A stretch of DNA of 28,487 bases, taken from UBA6136 sp964344495. GTDB taxonomy: Bacteria; Pseudomonadota; Gammaproteobacteria; Methylococcales; Methylococcaceae. A program made the translations under genes and the position numbers. The stretch is taken from positions 1 to 28,487 of the forward strand of contig CAYFNI010000019.1 in NCBI GenBank assembly GCA_964344495.1. Direction: 5' to 3'. The notes below the pieces were generated by a model. The model was not told where the DNA came from, did not search any database, and worked only from the letters and a program-made list of their open reading frames with translations. Shown in pieces: positions 14,691 to 22,759 of this stretch (positions within the stretch are counted from its first letter, which is position 1; each line of letters starts with the position of its first letter).

Positions 14691-15941
14691 TCAGCCCGGC
14701 AGCACGCTTTCAAGCTCGAACAGATCAGCCACCGTCTCGCGCCGGCGGGCCAGGAAGGTGGTCGCGCCATCCACCAGCACTTCGGCCGCACGGGGCCGGG
14801 AGTTATAGTTCGAGCTCATGCAAAACCCGTAGGCACCGGCAGAGCGCACCGCCAGCAGGTCGCCCTCGGCAATCGCCAGTTCGCGGTCCTTGCCGAGAAA
14901 GTCGCCGGTTTCGCACACCGGGCCCACCACATCGTAGCGGCAGGGTGTAGCGTGATCGTTGTGCTCGACCGGCAGGATCGCCTGCCAGGCCTGATAGAGC
15001 GACGGCCGAATCAGGTCGTTCATGGCCGCATCGACAATCGCGAAGCGCTTCTCCCCATTCATCTTGAGGTATTCCACCCGCGTCAACAGAACGCCGGCGT
15101 TGCCGACGATGGCGCGGCCGGGTTCGAGGAAAATTTCATAGTCCAGTCCGGCTAGCCGGCGCGAGAGCACGGCCGCGTAATCGGCCGGTTCCGGGGGATT
15201 TTCCTGGTTGTAGCGGATACCCAGACCGCCCCCGATATCGAGATGACGGATATGGATGCCCTCGCTGCGCAACCGGTCCGCAATCAGCAGCACCCGATCC
15301 AGCGCATCGACAAATGGCTCCAGCGATGTCAACTGCGAGCCGATGTGGCAATCGATGCCTGCCACTTCCAGATGCGGCAGGGTGGCAGCGCGGCGGTAAT
15401 GATGCATGGCCTCATCGACGCCGATACCGAATTTGTTCTCTTTCAACCCGGTCGAAATGTAGGGATGCGTGCCGGCATCGACATCGGGGTTCACGCGCAG
15501 GGAAATCCGCGCCGTGCGGCCCAGCTCACCCGCGAGGCGGTTGAGGCGGTCCAGTTCGTCCGGCACCTCGACATTGAAGCAGCGAATGCCGACTTCCAGG
15601 GCCCGACGCAGTTCGTCCTCGCGCTTGCCGACCCCGGAAAAGACGACCCGATCCGGGTCGCCCCCGGCCGCCAGCACCCGCTCCAGTTCGCCCACCGAAA
15701 CAATATCGAAACCCGACCCCAGACGGGCCAGCACATTGAGAACGGCGAGATTGGAGTTGGCCTTGACCGCGTAGCAGACCAGATGCGGATGCGCCGCAAA
15801 GGCGCGGTCGAAGGCGTGCCAGTGGCGTTCCAGCGTCGCCCGCGAATAGACATAACAGGGCGTGCCGTAACGGGACGCAATCTCGGTCAACGGCACATCC
15901 TCCGCAAACAGGGAGGTACCGCGCAGATTGAAATGGTCCAT
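14691..15941 (-). CDS. lysA: Diaminopimelate decarboxylase
   Basis: PLP enzyme of the alanine-racemase fold that decarboxylates meso-diaminopimelate to L-lysine. The cofactor lysine is K60 in CYAVKANSN. HIGSQL, the glycine-rich phosphate loop DIGGGLGI and the EPGRAIVGNAGVLLT and CETGDFLG motifs (catalytic Cys) are present. It has 416 residues, normal for the family. The start ATG shares one base with the lptM stop (TGATG), so coupling is near certain. The gene precedes dapF, which encodes the preceding step of the pathway. Confidence 0.98.
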   Translation of the reverse strand: MDHFNLRGTSLFAEDVPLTEIASRYGTPCYVYSRATLERHWHAFDRAFAAHPHLVCYAVKANSNLAVLNVLARLGSGFDIVSVGELERVLAAGGDPDRVVFSGVGKREDELRRALEVGIRCFNVEVPDELDRLNRLAGELGRTARISLRVNPDVDAGTHPYISTGLKENKFGIGVDEAMHHYRRAATLPHLEVAGIDCHIGSQLTSLEPFVDALDRVLLIADRLRSEGIHIRHLDIGGGLGIRYNQENPPEPADYAAVLSRRLAGLDYEIFLEPGRAIVGNAGVLLTRVEYLKMNGEKRFAIVDAAMNDLIRPSLYQAWQAILPVEHNDHATPCRYDVVGPVCETGDFLGKDRELAIAEGDLLAVRSAGAYGFCMSSNYNSRPRAAEVLVDGATTFLARRRETVADLFELESVLPG

Positions 15942-16120
15942 CAGTTGGGCGCGGAAGGTTCGACTTCCGGATTGTCGCTATTCTTGGAGGAGATCATCGG
16001 CCGGGCATTCTTTTGCGAACGGGGCTCGTGCCCTTCCAGGTACAGCGGCCCTTTCTGACCGCAGCCCGCCATCAGGACGACCACACCCAAGAGTGCGGCC
16101 ACGGAGGTGATTTTTGCCAT
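15941..16120 (-). CDS. lptM: LptM-type small lipoprotein (YifL family)
   Basis: A 59-residue outer-membrane lipoprotein precursor. A short signal peptide (MAKITSVAALLGVVVLMAGC) ends in lipobox LMAGC with lipidated C20. The family signature GCGQKGPLYL follows, then a polar tail. In E. coli LptM assists assembly of the LptD-LptE lipopolysaccharide translocon, partly by its LPS-like contacts; the same role is assumed here. ATG at 16120 is the only sensible start. The stop overlaps the lysA start by one base, and the gene leads the lysA operon as it does in many gammaproteobacteria. Confidence 0.9.
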   Translation of the reverse strand: MAKITSVAALLGVVVLMAGCGQKGPLYLEGHEPRSQKNARPMISSKNSDNPEVEPSAPN

Positions 16121-16155
16121 GCTGCCCCGGAATTACTGGTTGAAAATCAGGCGGC

Positions 16156-16161
16156 ATTCTA
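16156..16161 (-). promoter_or_regulatory. Possible -10 element for the lptM-lysA operon
   Basis: TAGAAT (5 of 6 to TATAAT) on the minus strand, about 36 nt before the lptM ATG. No good -35 box was found. A similar TAGAAT on the plus strand at 16268-16273 faces exbB, so this intergenic region may contain both divergent promoters. Confidence 0.3.
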
Positions 16162-16282
16162 ATCGAAAACCCCCCATGCCACACAGCAGACACGGCCCAC
16201 TCTGCGCAGACCGCACGGGGAGTGCCCGGCGTCGAGCACCGGCCTGCGCCCGCGATGACGGCGATGATAGAATCCACCCACC

Positions 16283-16321
16283 CGCCCTCCAGCACCGGGC
16301 GGCGTCCGGCGCCGGAGGGCG
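16283..16321. repeat. 8-bp inverted repeat in the exbB leader
   Basis: CGCCCTCC (16283-16290) and GGAGGGCG (16314-16321) can pair perfectly around a 23-nt GC-rich loop that contains a further CCGG pairing. There is no T-run, so it does not look like a terminator. It lies about 60 nt before the exbB GTG. Confidence 0.5.
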
Positions 16322-16378
16322 CTGCAGTTTCCGTCCCGGTCCACCGGGGCTTACCAACCCGACACGAGCGCACCTGAC

Positions 16379-16996
16379 GTGCTAGAGATCATCACACTGG
16401 GCGGCTGGATGATGGCGCCCCTCATCGTCTGCTCCCTGATCGCCATGGCCATCATCGGCGAACGCCTGTGGGCACTGCGCACCCGTCGGATTCTGCCGCC
16501 AGAACTGGTCCCGCAGGTCTGGGACCTGCACCGCAAGCAGCAGCTGGATGCGGTCGAACTGCGTAACCTCAAGACCGGCTCCCCGCTCGGCGCCATCCTG
16601 GCCGCCGCCCTCGGCAGCCTGCACCTGGGGCGCGAGGCGCTGCAGGAAACCGTCGAGCAGGCCGGCCGCCAGGTCGTGCTGGACCTCGAACGCTACCTCA
16701 ACACCCTCGGCACCATCGCGTCGGTCTCGCCTTATCTCGGCCTGCTGGGCAGTGTGCTCGGCATGATGAAAGTTTTCGCCGCCTTCTCTACTGCCGGCAG
16801 CGAGCTGGCCGATCCTGCCCGGCTGGCCGGCGGCATTTCGGAAATCCTCGTCACCACGGCTGCCGGGCTGGTCATTGCCATCCCGAGTCTGATCTTTTAC
16901 CGCTACTTCCGGGGCCGAGTGGCCGAACTGACCGTACGCATGGAGGAAGAAGCCGTCCAGCTGATTGACGCGCTGCAGCGCAGCCAGGCTACCTGA
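16379..16996 (+). CDS. exbB: ExbB-type MotA/TolQ/ExbB proton channel protein
   Basis: Inner-membrane subunit of an ExbB-ExbD proton-motive-force-driven motor, which normally energises TonB-dependent transport. Three membrane helices are visible: residues about 5-27 (GGWMMAPLIVCSLIAMAIIG), 112-132 (IASVSPYLGLLGSVLGMM, the conserved channel helix) and 155-178 (SEILVTTAAGLVIAIPSLIF). The cytoplasmic loop lies between the first two. It has 205 residues. The start is GTG at 16379 (VLEIITLGGW), matching the family N terminus. It pairs with exbD 12 nt downstream. No tonB lies beside it. This ExbB-ExbD set next to kdsB is a known arrangement whose partner is not visible here. Confidence 0.92.
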   Translation: MLEIITLGGWMMAPLIVCSLIAMAIIGERLWALRTRRILPPELVPQVWDLHRKQQLDAVELRNLKTGSPLGAILAAALGSLHLGREALQETVEQAGRQVVLDLERYLNTLGTIASVSPYLGLLGSVLGMMKVFAAFSTAGSELADPARLAGGISEILVTTAAGLVIAIPSLIFYRYFRGRVAELTVRMEEEAVQLIDALQRSQAT

Positions 16997-17008
16997 ACGC
17001 GGCCCGCC

Positions 17009-17440
17009 ATGAACTTTCGCCCTCACCCGCGCGAAGAGCCGGAACTGAACCTCATCCCGCTGATCGACGTCCTGATCGTGCTGATGATCTTTCTGGTCCT
17101 GACAACGACCTTCAGTCGCGAAACCCAGCTCAAGGTGACCCTGCCACAGGCATCTGGCAACCGCGACAACGCCGGTCAGGATCGGCGCGCGCTGCAGGTC
17201 GGCATCAGCGCCGAAGGCCAGTACCGCATCAACCAGCACGCCTTGCCGGACAGTCGCCCGGCCACCCTGAAACAGGCCCTGCAACAGGCGGCGGGCGATC
17301 AGGTCGACCCGCTCATCGTCATCCAGGCGGACCGCAAAACCCATCACCAGTCCGTCATCAACGTGCTGGATATGGCGGCCCAACTGGGCTACACCCGCAT
17401 CCGCCTGACCGCTGACGCCTCACCCGGCCCCTCGCCCTGA
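17009..17440 (+). CDS. exbD: ExbD/TolR-type biopolymer transport protein
   Basis: Partner of ExbB. One N-terminal membrane helix (about 14-37) carries the proton-conducting aspartate D20 in NLIPLIDVLIVLMIF. A periplasmic TolR-like domain follows (about 45-140), ending with the typical VIQADRKTHHQSVINVLDMA segment. It has 143 residues, full length. Spacing of 12 nt to exbB indicates a single transcript. The next gene starts 47 nt downstream. Confidence 0.94.
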   Translation: MNFRPHPREEPELNLIPLIDVLIVLMIFLVLTTTFSRETQLKVTLPQASGNRDNAGQDRRALQVGISAEGQYRINQHALPDSRPATLKQALQQAAGDQVDPLIVIQADRKTHHQSVINVLDMAAQLGYTRIRLTADASPGPSP

Positions 17441-17487
17441 TCCTGGCGCAGCCGATTCTCTCCACCTTCCATTCAACCGGAACACTC

Positions 17488-17697
17488 ATGGACAAAAAAC
17501 TGCTCGACATCCTCGTCTGCCCGCTCTGCAAAACCGAACTGGTCTACCAGCAGGACGAACAGGAACTCATCTGCCGCGCCGACCGGCTCGCCTTTCCCAT
17601 CCGCGACGGCATCCCCGTCATGCTCGAAGGCGAAGCGCGGCGCATCAGCCTCGAAGAGTACGACGCCCTGCCCAAGAAAACCCCGCTGGTCGAATAA
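17488..17697 (+). CDS. Trm112-like zinc protein (YcaR family)
   Basis: Small 69-residue UPF0434/Trm112-family protein. Zinc-binding C11 and C14 (CPLCK) and a third Cys in ELICRADRLAFPIRDGIPVM make the call clear by comparison with E. coli YcaR. The protein is slightly longer than the E. coli one at the C terminus. Eukaryotic Trm112 activates methyltransferases; the bacterial role is not well established. It is encoded 3 nt before kdsB, as in most gammaproteobacteria. Confidence 0.93.
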   Translation: MDKKLLDILVCPLCKTELVYQQDEQELICRADRLAFPIRDGIPVMLEGEARRISLEEYDALPKKTPLVE

Positions 17698-17700
17698 GTC

Positions 17701-18480
17701 ATGGACGACGTCAAGATCGTCATCCCGGCGCGCCATGGCTCCAGCCGGCTGCCCGGCAAACCGCTGCTGGACATCGCCGGCAAGCCGATGATCGTGCATG
17801 TCTGCGAACGGGCGCTGGAGGCCGGTGACGCCGTCTTTGTCGCCACCGACGATGCCCGCATCGCCGCCGCCGTCAGCGACCTGCCGGTCACCGCCGTCAT
17901 GACCCGCGCGGACCACGCCAGCGGGACCGAGCGCATCGCCGAAGTCGCCGACCGGCTCGGCTGGCCCGACGCCACCCGGGTCGTCAATCTGCAAGGCGAC
18001 GAACCGCTGATGCAGCCGCAGCTGATCCGCCAGCTGGCCGCCGCCCTCGGCGATCAGGACAGCGCCCAGATGGCAACCCTCGCCGCGCCCATCCACGATC
18101 GGGCCGAGGCCTTCGACCCGCACGCCGTCAAGGTTGTGCTCGACCGGCACGGCCACGCCCTGTACTTCAGCCGGGCGCCGGTCCCGTGGCACCGCGACGG
18201 CTTCAGCCAGCCCCAAGCGCCGCTGGCAGACAGCTTTCCCTGGCTGCGACACATCGGCATCTATGCCTACACCGCCGGCTTCCTGCGCCGCTACATCAAC
18301 TGGCCCGCCTCGCAGCTCGAATCCATCGAAGCATTGGAACAACTGCGCATCCTCTGGCAAGGCGAACGCATCCGGGTGCTGCCGGTCGCGTCAGCCCCCC
18401 ATGCGGGCGTCGATACGGAGGCGGATTTGCGGCGGGTGATGGAGATCCTGAATGGCGGTGAAGTCTCCCGGCAAGTTTGA
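17701..18480 (+). CDS. kdsB: 3-deoxy-manno-octulosonate cytidylyltransferase (CMP-Kdo synthetase)
   Basis: Activates Kdo with CTP to CMP-Kdo for the lipopolysaccharide inner core. The nucleotide-binding signature IPARHGSSRLPGKPLLDI (residues 8-25) is present, as are FVATDD, VVNLQGDEPLM and the sugar-binding HIGIYAYTAGFL. It has 259 residues, typical. The ATG is 3 nt after the Trm112-like stop. Its presence means the organism makes Kdo-containing LPS, which agrees with the LptM gene nearby. Confidence 0.97.
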   Translation: MDDVKIVIPARHGSSRLPGKPLLDIAGKPMIVHVCERALEAGDAVFVATDDARIAAAVSDLPVTAVMTRADHASGTERIAEVADRLGWPDATRVVNLQGDEPLMQPQLIRQLAAALGDQDSAQMATLAAPIHDRAEAFDPHAVKVVLDRHGHALYFSRAPVPWHRDGFSQPQAPLADSFPWLRHIGIYAYTAGFLRRYINWPASQLESIEALEQLRILWQGERIRVLPVASAPHAGVDTEADLRRVMEILNGGEVSRQV

Positions 18481-18527
18481 CAACGAAGACCGCGAACGCA
18501 CCTGAAGCCCTATCCAATCGAAGAAAC

Positions 18528-19445
18528 ATGGCTATCCCGGATTATCAGTCGTTGATGCTACCCCTTCTTAGATACGTAGCTGACGGCCGCGAACACACGA
18601 TACGTGACGCAATTGAGTCACTCGGAGCCGCCCTGCAACTGACTGACGTTGAGCGAAATGCCTTGCTGCCCAGCGGATCCCAAGCCATCTTCAATAACCG
18701 TGTGAGCTGGGCAAATGTCTATTTGAAAAAAGCGGGGCTTGTGGAAGCCCCTAGACGGGCGGTATTAAAAATCACACCACGTGGGAAAGCCGTTCTTGAT
18801 ACCCATCCACCCAGGATTGACGTGAAGTATCTCGAACAATTTACAGAGTTTGTTCTGTTCCGGGACGCTTCGAAAAGCAGCAAGAGCAGCATAACCTCGA
18901 ACAACTCCTCTCCAACGATCACAGACCAAACACCCGAAGAAACTCTCGAACTAGCTTTTCAAAGTCTGCGACTCAGTCTGGCTCAAGAGATTCTCAACCG
19001 AATTTTGGCTTGCACCCCAACCTTTTTTGAACATCTTGTACTCGAGCTGTTGGTTAAGATGGGTTACGGTGGGTCCAGACAAGATGCCAGCGAAAGAATC
19101 GGCCAAAGTGGCGATGGAGGGATTGATGGAATCATCAAGGAAGATCGGCTGGGACTGGACACCCTCTACATCCAGGCAAAACGATGGCAAGGGGGTGTCG
19201 GAAGGCCTGAAATTCAGAAATTTGTCGGCGCATTACAAGGACAACGGGCCAGAAAAGGCATTTTCATTACAACTTCCTCTTACACCGCCGAAGCCATTCA
19301 TTACGTTTCACAAATTGATATCAAAGTTGTCCTGATTGATGGCTCACAACTGGCGAATCTCATGATTGACTTCGATGTTGGCGTTTCAGTTACGACCACT
19401 TACGCTCTCAAGCGCATCGACTCGGATTATTTCGACGAAGGGTGA
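18528..19445 (+). CDS. mrr: Mrr-type modification-dependent (type IV) restriction endonuclease
   Basis: Cleaves foreign methylated DNA. An N-terminal winged-helix Mrr_N domain (residues 1-90, from MAIPDYQSLMLPLLRYVADG) recognises DNA. The C-terminal PD-(D/E)xK-like nuclease contains ELLVKMGYGG, the catalytic segment SGDGGIDGIIKEDRLGLDTL, then YIQAKRW, and the TTSSYT motif. The protein is 305 residues, almost exactly E. coli Mrr length (304), and similar throughout. ATG at 18528 was chosen because it matches the Mrr N terminus; an upstream TTG overlapping the kdsB stop would add 17 unrelated residues. Base composition is visibly poorer in GC than its neighbours, with ATA and AGA codons. This suggests acquisition by transfer. 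It follows kdsB after 47 nt on the same strand. Confidence 0.93.
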   Translation: MAIPDYQSLMLPLLRYVADGREHTIRDAIESLGAALQLTDVERNALLPSGSQAIFNNRVSWANVYLKKAGLVEAPRRAVLKITPRGKAVLDTHPPRIDVKYLEQFTEFVLFRDASKSSKSSITSNNSSPTITDQTPEETLELAFQSLRLSLAQEILNRILACTPTFFEHLVLELLVKMGYGGSRQDASERIGQSGDGGIDGIIKEDRLGLDTLYIQAKRWQGGVGRPEIQKFVGALQGQRARKGIFITTSSYTAEAIHYVSQIDIKVVLIDGSQLANLMIDFDVGVSVTTTYALKRIDSDYFDEG

Positions 19446-19465
19446 GATTCAGACCTTAGCGATAT

Positions 19466-19483
19466 GATGCGGCCATCCGCATC
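19466..19483 (+). repeat. Hairpin after mrr
   Basis: GATGCGG and CCGCATC pair around CCAT, 20 nt past the mrr stop. No T-run follows, so it is at best a weak or Rho-assisted terminator. The rest of the 122-nt gap up to 19567 shows no recognised site. Confidence 0.35.
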
Positions 19484-19567
19484 GCTGCGCATGTCTTAAT
19501 CTTCCATTACGATCAAGCATAGGGATGTTGCCCTCATACCATCAACGTCCGTTCCAGCGTTACTTGC

Positions 19568-20221
19568 ATGGCTATCCCTCAAGCACGCATCCTATTATTG
19601 AGCTGGGCTTTTCTATCCCTCCTCACCCTGCTGGTCCTCTCGGGCCTGCAACCCTACGACCGGCCGACCTGGTGGCTGGAGGTCCTGCCAGTCTTGCTGG
19701 TATTGCCACTGTTGGTACTGACTTACCGCCGTTTTCCGCTGACACCGCTGCTCTATGCGCTCATCTATGTGCATGCGATCGTGCTGATGGTCGGCGGCGC
19801 GCACACCTATGCGCGGGTGCCGCTGGGCCTGGACATTCAGGCATGGCTGGGCCTGAGCCGCAATCCCTATGACAAGATCGGGCATTTCTTCCAGGGGCTG
19901 GTACCGGCGATCGCCGCGCGGGAGATTCTGATCCGGGGCCGGTATGTGAACGGCGCCGGCATGCGCGCCTTTCTGATCGTCTGCATCGTCCTCGCCATCA
20001 GCGCGGTTTACGAGTTGCTGGAATGGCTGACGGCCGTGCTGTTCGGCGAGGGGGCGGTGGATTTTCTCGGCACCCAGGGCGACCCTTGGGATGCGCAGAG
20101 CGACATGCTGTGGGCGCTGATCGGCGCCATGGCAGCGCTGCTTGGGCTAGCGCGGACGCACGACCGCCAGCTGCGCCGGCGGCCGGTCAGGCCAGCGCAT
20201 AACCGCCGGGGGCGCGGGTGA
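19568..20221 (+). CDS. YjdF family (DUF2238) inner-membrane protein
   Basis: Multi-pass membrane protein of 217 residues and unknown function, like E. coli YjdF. Helices lie near residues 8-26, 35-52, 60-78, 103-118, 132-157 and 172-192. Family motifs are RNPYDKIGHFFQGLVPAIAAREI and VYELLEWLTAVLFGEGAVDFLGTQGDPWDAQSDM. The C-terminal tail is very basic (RQLRRRPVRPAHNRRGRG) and presumably cytoplasmic. The start ATG has a poor ribosome binding site. It is convergent with acyP, with 3 nt between the stops. Confidence 0.9.
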   Translation: MAIPQARILLLSWAFLSLLTLLVLSGLQPYDRPTWWLEVLPVLLVLPLLVLTYRRFPLTPLLYALIYVHAIVLMVGGAHTYARVPLGLDIQAWLGLSRNPYDKIGHFFQGLVPAIAAREILIRGRYVNGAGMRAFLIVCIVLAISAVYELLEWLTAVLFGEGAVDFLGTQGDPWDAQSDMLWALIGAMAALLGLARTHDRQLRRRPVRPAHNRRGRG

Positions 20222-20224
20222 GGT

Positions 20225-20515
20225 TCAAAAATCCGGTTCGACGCCGAAATCGGCGAATTCGCCCGTCGGCGGCTGCTCGCTGACCCGGCAGGTTTCCACA
20301 CGGGCCAGTAACGGTCCGACCCGGCACCAGTCGAGCAGCGCGGCCACGGCCACAGAATGACCCTCGGCCACCAACTCCACGTCGCCGTTGCGCAGATTGC
20401 GCACCCACCCTTTCAGCCCCAGACTGCGGGCCTTGTCACGGGTCCGGGCACGAAAAAACACGCCCTGCACCCGGCCGCTGATCTGTACCTGAACCCGCCG
20501 TACCCCGGCCGTCAT
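20225..20515 (-). CDS. acyP: Acylphosphatase
   Basis: Small hydrolase of carboxyl-phosphate bonds such as acetyl phosphate or 1,3-bisphosphoglycerate. Catalytic R22 lies in SGRVQGVFFRART and N40 in GWVRNLRNGDVE. It has 96 residues, typical. The ATG overlaps the rlmKL stop by 4 nt (ATGA), so the two are translated from one mRNA. The physiological substrate is not known. Confidence 0.95.
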   Translation of the reverse strand: MTAGVRRVQVQISGRVQGVFFRARTRDKARSLGLKGWVRNLRNGDVELVAEGHSVAVAALLDWCRVGPLLARVETCRVSEQPPTGEFADFGVEPDF

Positions 20516-22719
20516 GTCGCACGCTCCATGAGCCAGCAGGCATGAATGCGCGGATTGCGTTCGAAATCGCGCGGCAAGGTCTGGCGGCTGATGTCCTGAA
20601 TCCGGAGGTCGGCCAACGCGTCGTTATCCAGCCGGAACTTGCGGTGATTGTTCGAAAACACCAGCACGCCACCCGGGCTGAGCAGACGGAAGCACTGCCG
20701 GATCAGTTCGACATGATCGCGCTGAATGTCCAGCGTGGCCTTCATCCGCTTGGAGGTCGAGAAAGTCGGCGGGTCGAGGAAAATCAGGTCATAACGACGC
20801 GAACCGCTGACTGCCTCGCGCAGCCATTCAAGGCAGTCGGCCTGAATCAGCGCGTGTTGTTCGCCGCGGATGCCGTTGAGCTCCAGGTGGCGCGCCGCCC
20901 AGTCGAGGTAGGTATGCGACAGGTCGACCGTCGTGGTTGAGGCGGCGCCGCCCTGCGCGGCGTAGACGGTGGCCGTGCCGGTGTAGGCGAACAGGTTAAG
21001 AAAATGGCGTCCCTGCGACCGCTCCCGGATCAGGGCTCGGGTCAGGCGATGGTCGAGAAACAGGCCGGTGTCCAGATAGTCGTCGAAGTTGACGCGAAAC
21101 TTCAGTCCACCTTCCTCAATGAGGTGGAACACGCCGGTTTCGGCCTGCTTTTCATACTGAGCCACCCCTTTCTGGCGACGGCGGACCTTGAGCGAGAGTT
21201 GCTCGGCCGGAATCTCCAGCACGGCCGGGATGGCGGCCAGCGCCTCGATCAGCCGCTGCTCTGCCTTGACCGGATCGATCGTCGCCGGCGCCTCGTATTC
21301 CTGTACGTGCACCCAGAGCTTGCCCTCGCTCGGGTACAGATCGACCGCCACGGCATATTCCGGCAAATCGGCATCGTACAACCGGTAGCAGGACGTGCCG
21401 CTCTGGCGGGCCCAACGCCCGAGATTTTTCAGGTTCTTGCGCAAGCGGTTGGCCATCATCTCGGCGCCACCGCTGCTCAGGTCAACCGCGCGCGCCTTGC
21501 GGAACAGCTGCCGCCGAAACCGCTCGGCCTCGGTCGGCGGCGGGCCTTCGTGCGGAGTGAAGAAGCGGTTCTCCTCCACCTCGAAGTTGAACAGCTTGCA
21601 CGGCAGCGCGCCATTGTAGAGCGCGTACTGCTTGCCGCTGCGGATACCCACCTTGAAGGCCAACTCAGGGTTGCCGGTAAACACGCTCGCCCGCCAGCCG
21701 ATGAAGTGCTGGCGCAGGGTGTCGCCGAGCAAGGTGTAAAGCGGCACCAGCGTCTCCTCCTCGCCCAGCCGCTCGCCGTAGGGCGGATTCACGACCAACA
21801 GCCCGTGCGGCTGTGAAGGCCGCGCCTGCTCGACCGACTGCCGTTCGACATGCACCCGGCCGCGCAGACCGGCGCGCTCGAGATTGCCGAGAGCCGTATG
21901 GATGGCGCGCCGGTCGGCATCGTAACCGGCGATCACGGGCAACTGCTTCAGACCGGTCTCGCGGCGGGCCTCGGCCTCGTGCAGCAGTTCCAGCCACAGC
22001 TGGGCCTGATGGCCACGCCAGCCCATGAAGCCAAACCACGACCGCTGCAGGCCCGGCGCGACATCACCCGCCATCAGGGCCGCCTCGATGGGCAGAGTGC
22101 CGGAGCCGCACATCGGATCGATGAATGCCCCACCTGCCGCCGCGACCGCCGGCCAGCCGGCGCGCAACAGGATAGCGGCGGCGAGGTTTTCCTTCAGCGG
22201 CGCCTTGCCGCCCTCGAGGCGATAACCGCGCTTGTGCAGGCTGTCGCCGGACAGGTCGATGCTGACCGTCGCCTGATCGCGGTCCAGATAGACATTGACG
22301 CGCAAATCCGGGTTGACCAGATCAACCGACGGGCGCGTGCCATGGCGATCACGGACATGATCGACGATGGCATCCTTGACCTTCTGCGCCCCGAACAGCG
22401 TGTGCGTGATGGCCGAGCGGCTGGACGCAAAGTCGACCGCGAGACTCGACGCCGGCTCCAGGTGCTGCTCCCAGTCGATTGCCCTGACACCGGCATACAA
22501 CGCCGCTTCAGTCGCCGCCGGAAACCCGGCAATCGGCATCAGCACCCGGTTGGCCAGACGCGACCAAAGGCAGGCCCGGTAGGCTGCGTCCAGCCCGCCT
22601 TCGAACGCGACGCCAGCCCGGCCGTCCACCACGCCGGCGAGCCCCAGTTCGCGCAGTTCCTGCGCCAGCAGCAGTTCCATCCCCAGCGGGGTGGTGGCAA
22701 AAAATCGGTCGGTGGTCAT
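20512..22719 (-). CDS. rlmL: RlmKL, bifunctional 23S rRNA guanine methyltransferase (m2G2445/m7G2069)
   Basis: Fusion of two SAM-dependent methyltransferases that modify 23S rRNA during large-subunit assembly. The N-terminal half (RlmL, m2G2445) has a THUMP domain (about 45-155), FIDPMCGSGTLPIEAALMAG and catalytic NPPYGERLG. The C-terminal half (RlmK, m7G2069) has FLNLFAYTGTATVYAAQGGA, then DLSHTYLDWA and catalytic FLDPPTFSTSKRM. It has 735 residues against about 702 in E. coli. The ATG at 22719 begins the conserved FFATTPLGMELLLAQEL. It precedes acyP with an overlap and lies 40 nt downstream of the transglycosylase gene on the same strand. Confidence 0.96.
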   Translation of the reverse strand: MTTDRFFATTPLGMELLLAQELRELGLAGVVDGRAGVAFEGGLDAAYRACLWSRLANRVLMPIAGFPAATEAALYAGVRAIDWEQHLEPASSLAVDFASSRSAITHTLFGAQKVKDAIVDHVRDRHGTRPSVDLVNPDLRVNVYLDRDQATVSIDLSGDSLHKRGYRLEGGKAPLKENLAAAILLRAGWPAVAAAGGAFIDPMCGSGTLPIEAALMAGDVAPGLQRSWFGFMGWRGHQAQLWLELLHEAEARRETGLKQLPVIAGYDADRRAIHTALGNLERAGLRGRVHVERQSVEQARPSQPHGLLVVNPPYGERLGEEETLVPLYTLLGDTLRQHFIGWRASVFTGNPELAFKVGIRSGKQYALYNGALPCKLFNFEVEENRFFTPHEGPPPTEAERFRRQLFRKARAVDLSSGGAEMMANRLRKNLKNLGRWARQSGTSCYRLYDADLPEYAVAVDLYPSEGKLWVHVQEYEAPATIDPVKAEQRLIEALAAIPAVLEIPAEQLSLKVRRRQKGVAQYEKQAETGVFHLIEEGGLKFRVNFDDYLDTGLFLDHRLTRALIRERSQGRHFLNLFAYTGTATVYAAQGGAASTTTVDLSHTYLDWAARHLELNGIRGEQHALIQADCLEWLREAVSGSRRYDLIFLDPPTFSTSKRMKATLDIQRDHVELIRQCFRLLSPGGVLVFSNNHRKFRLDNDALADLRIQDISRQTLPRDFERNPRIHACWLMERAT

Positions 22720-22759
22720 CGTCGGTTGGGCCTGGGTGAAAGCGGATGGGGCAAGGGGT

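Noticed and set aside
19013..19335. Plus-strand and minus-strand small open frames inside mrr (19027-19335 +, 18951-19190 -)
   Set aside because: They overlap the Mrr nuclease domain in other frames and show no domain of their own.
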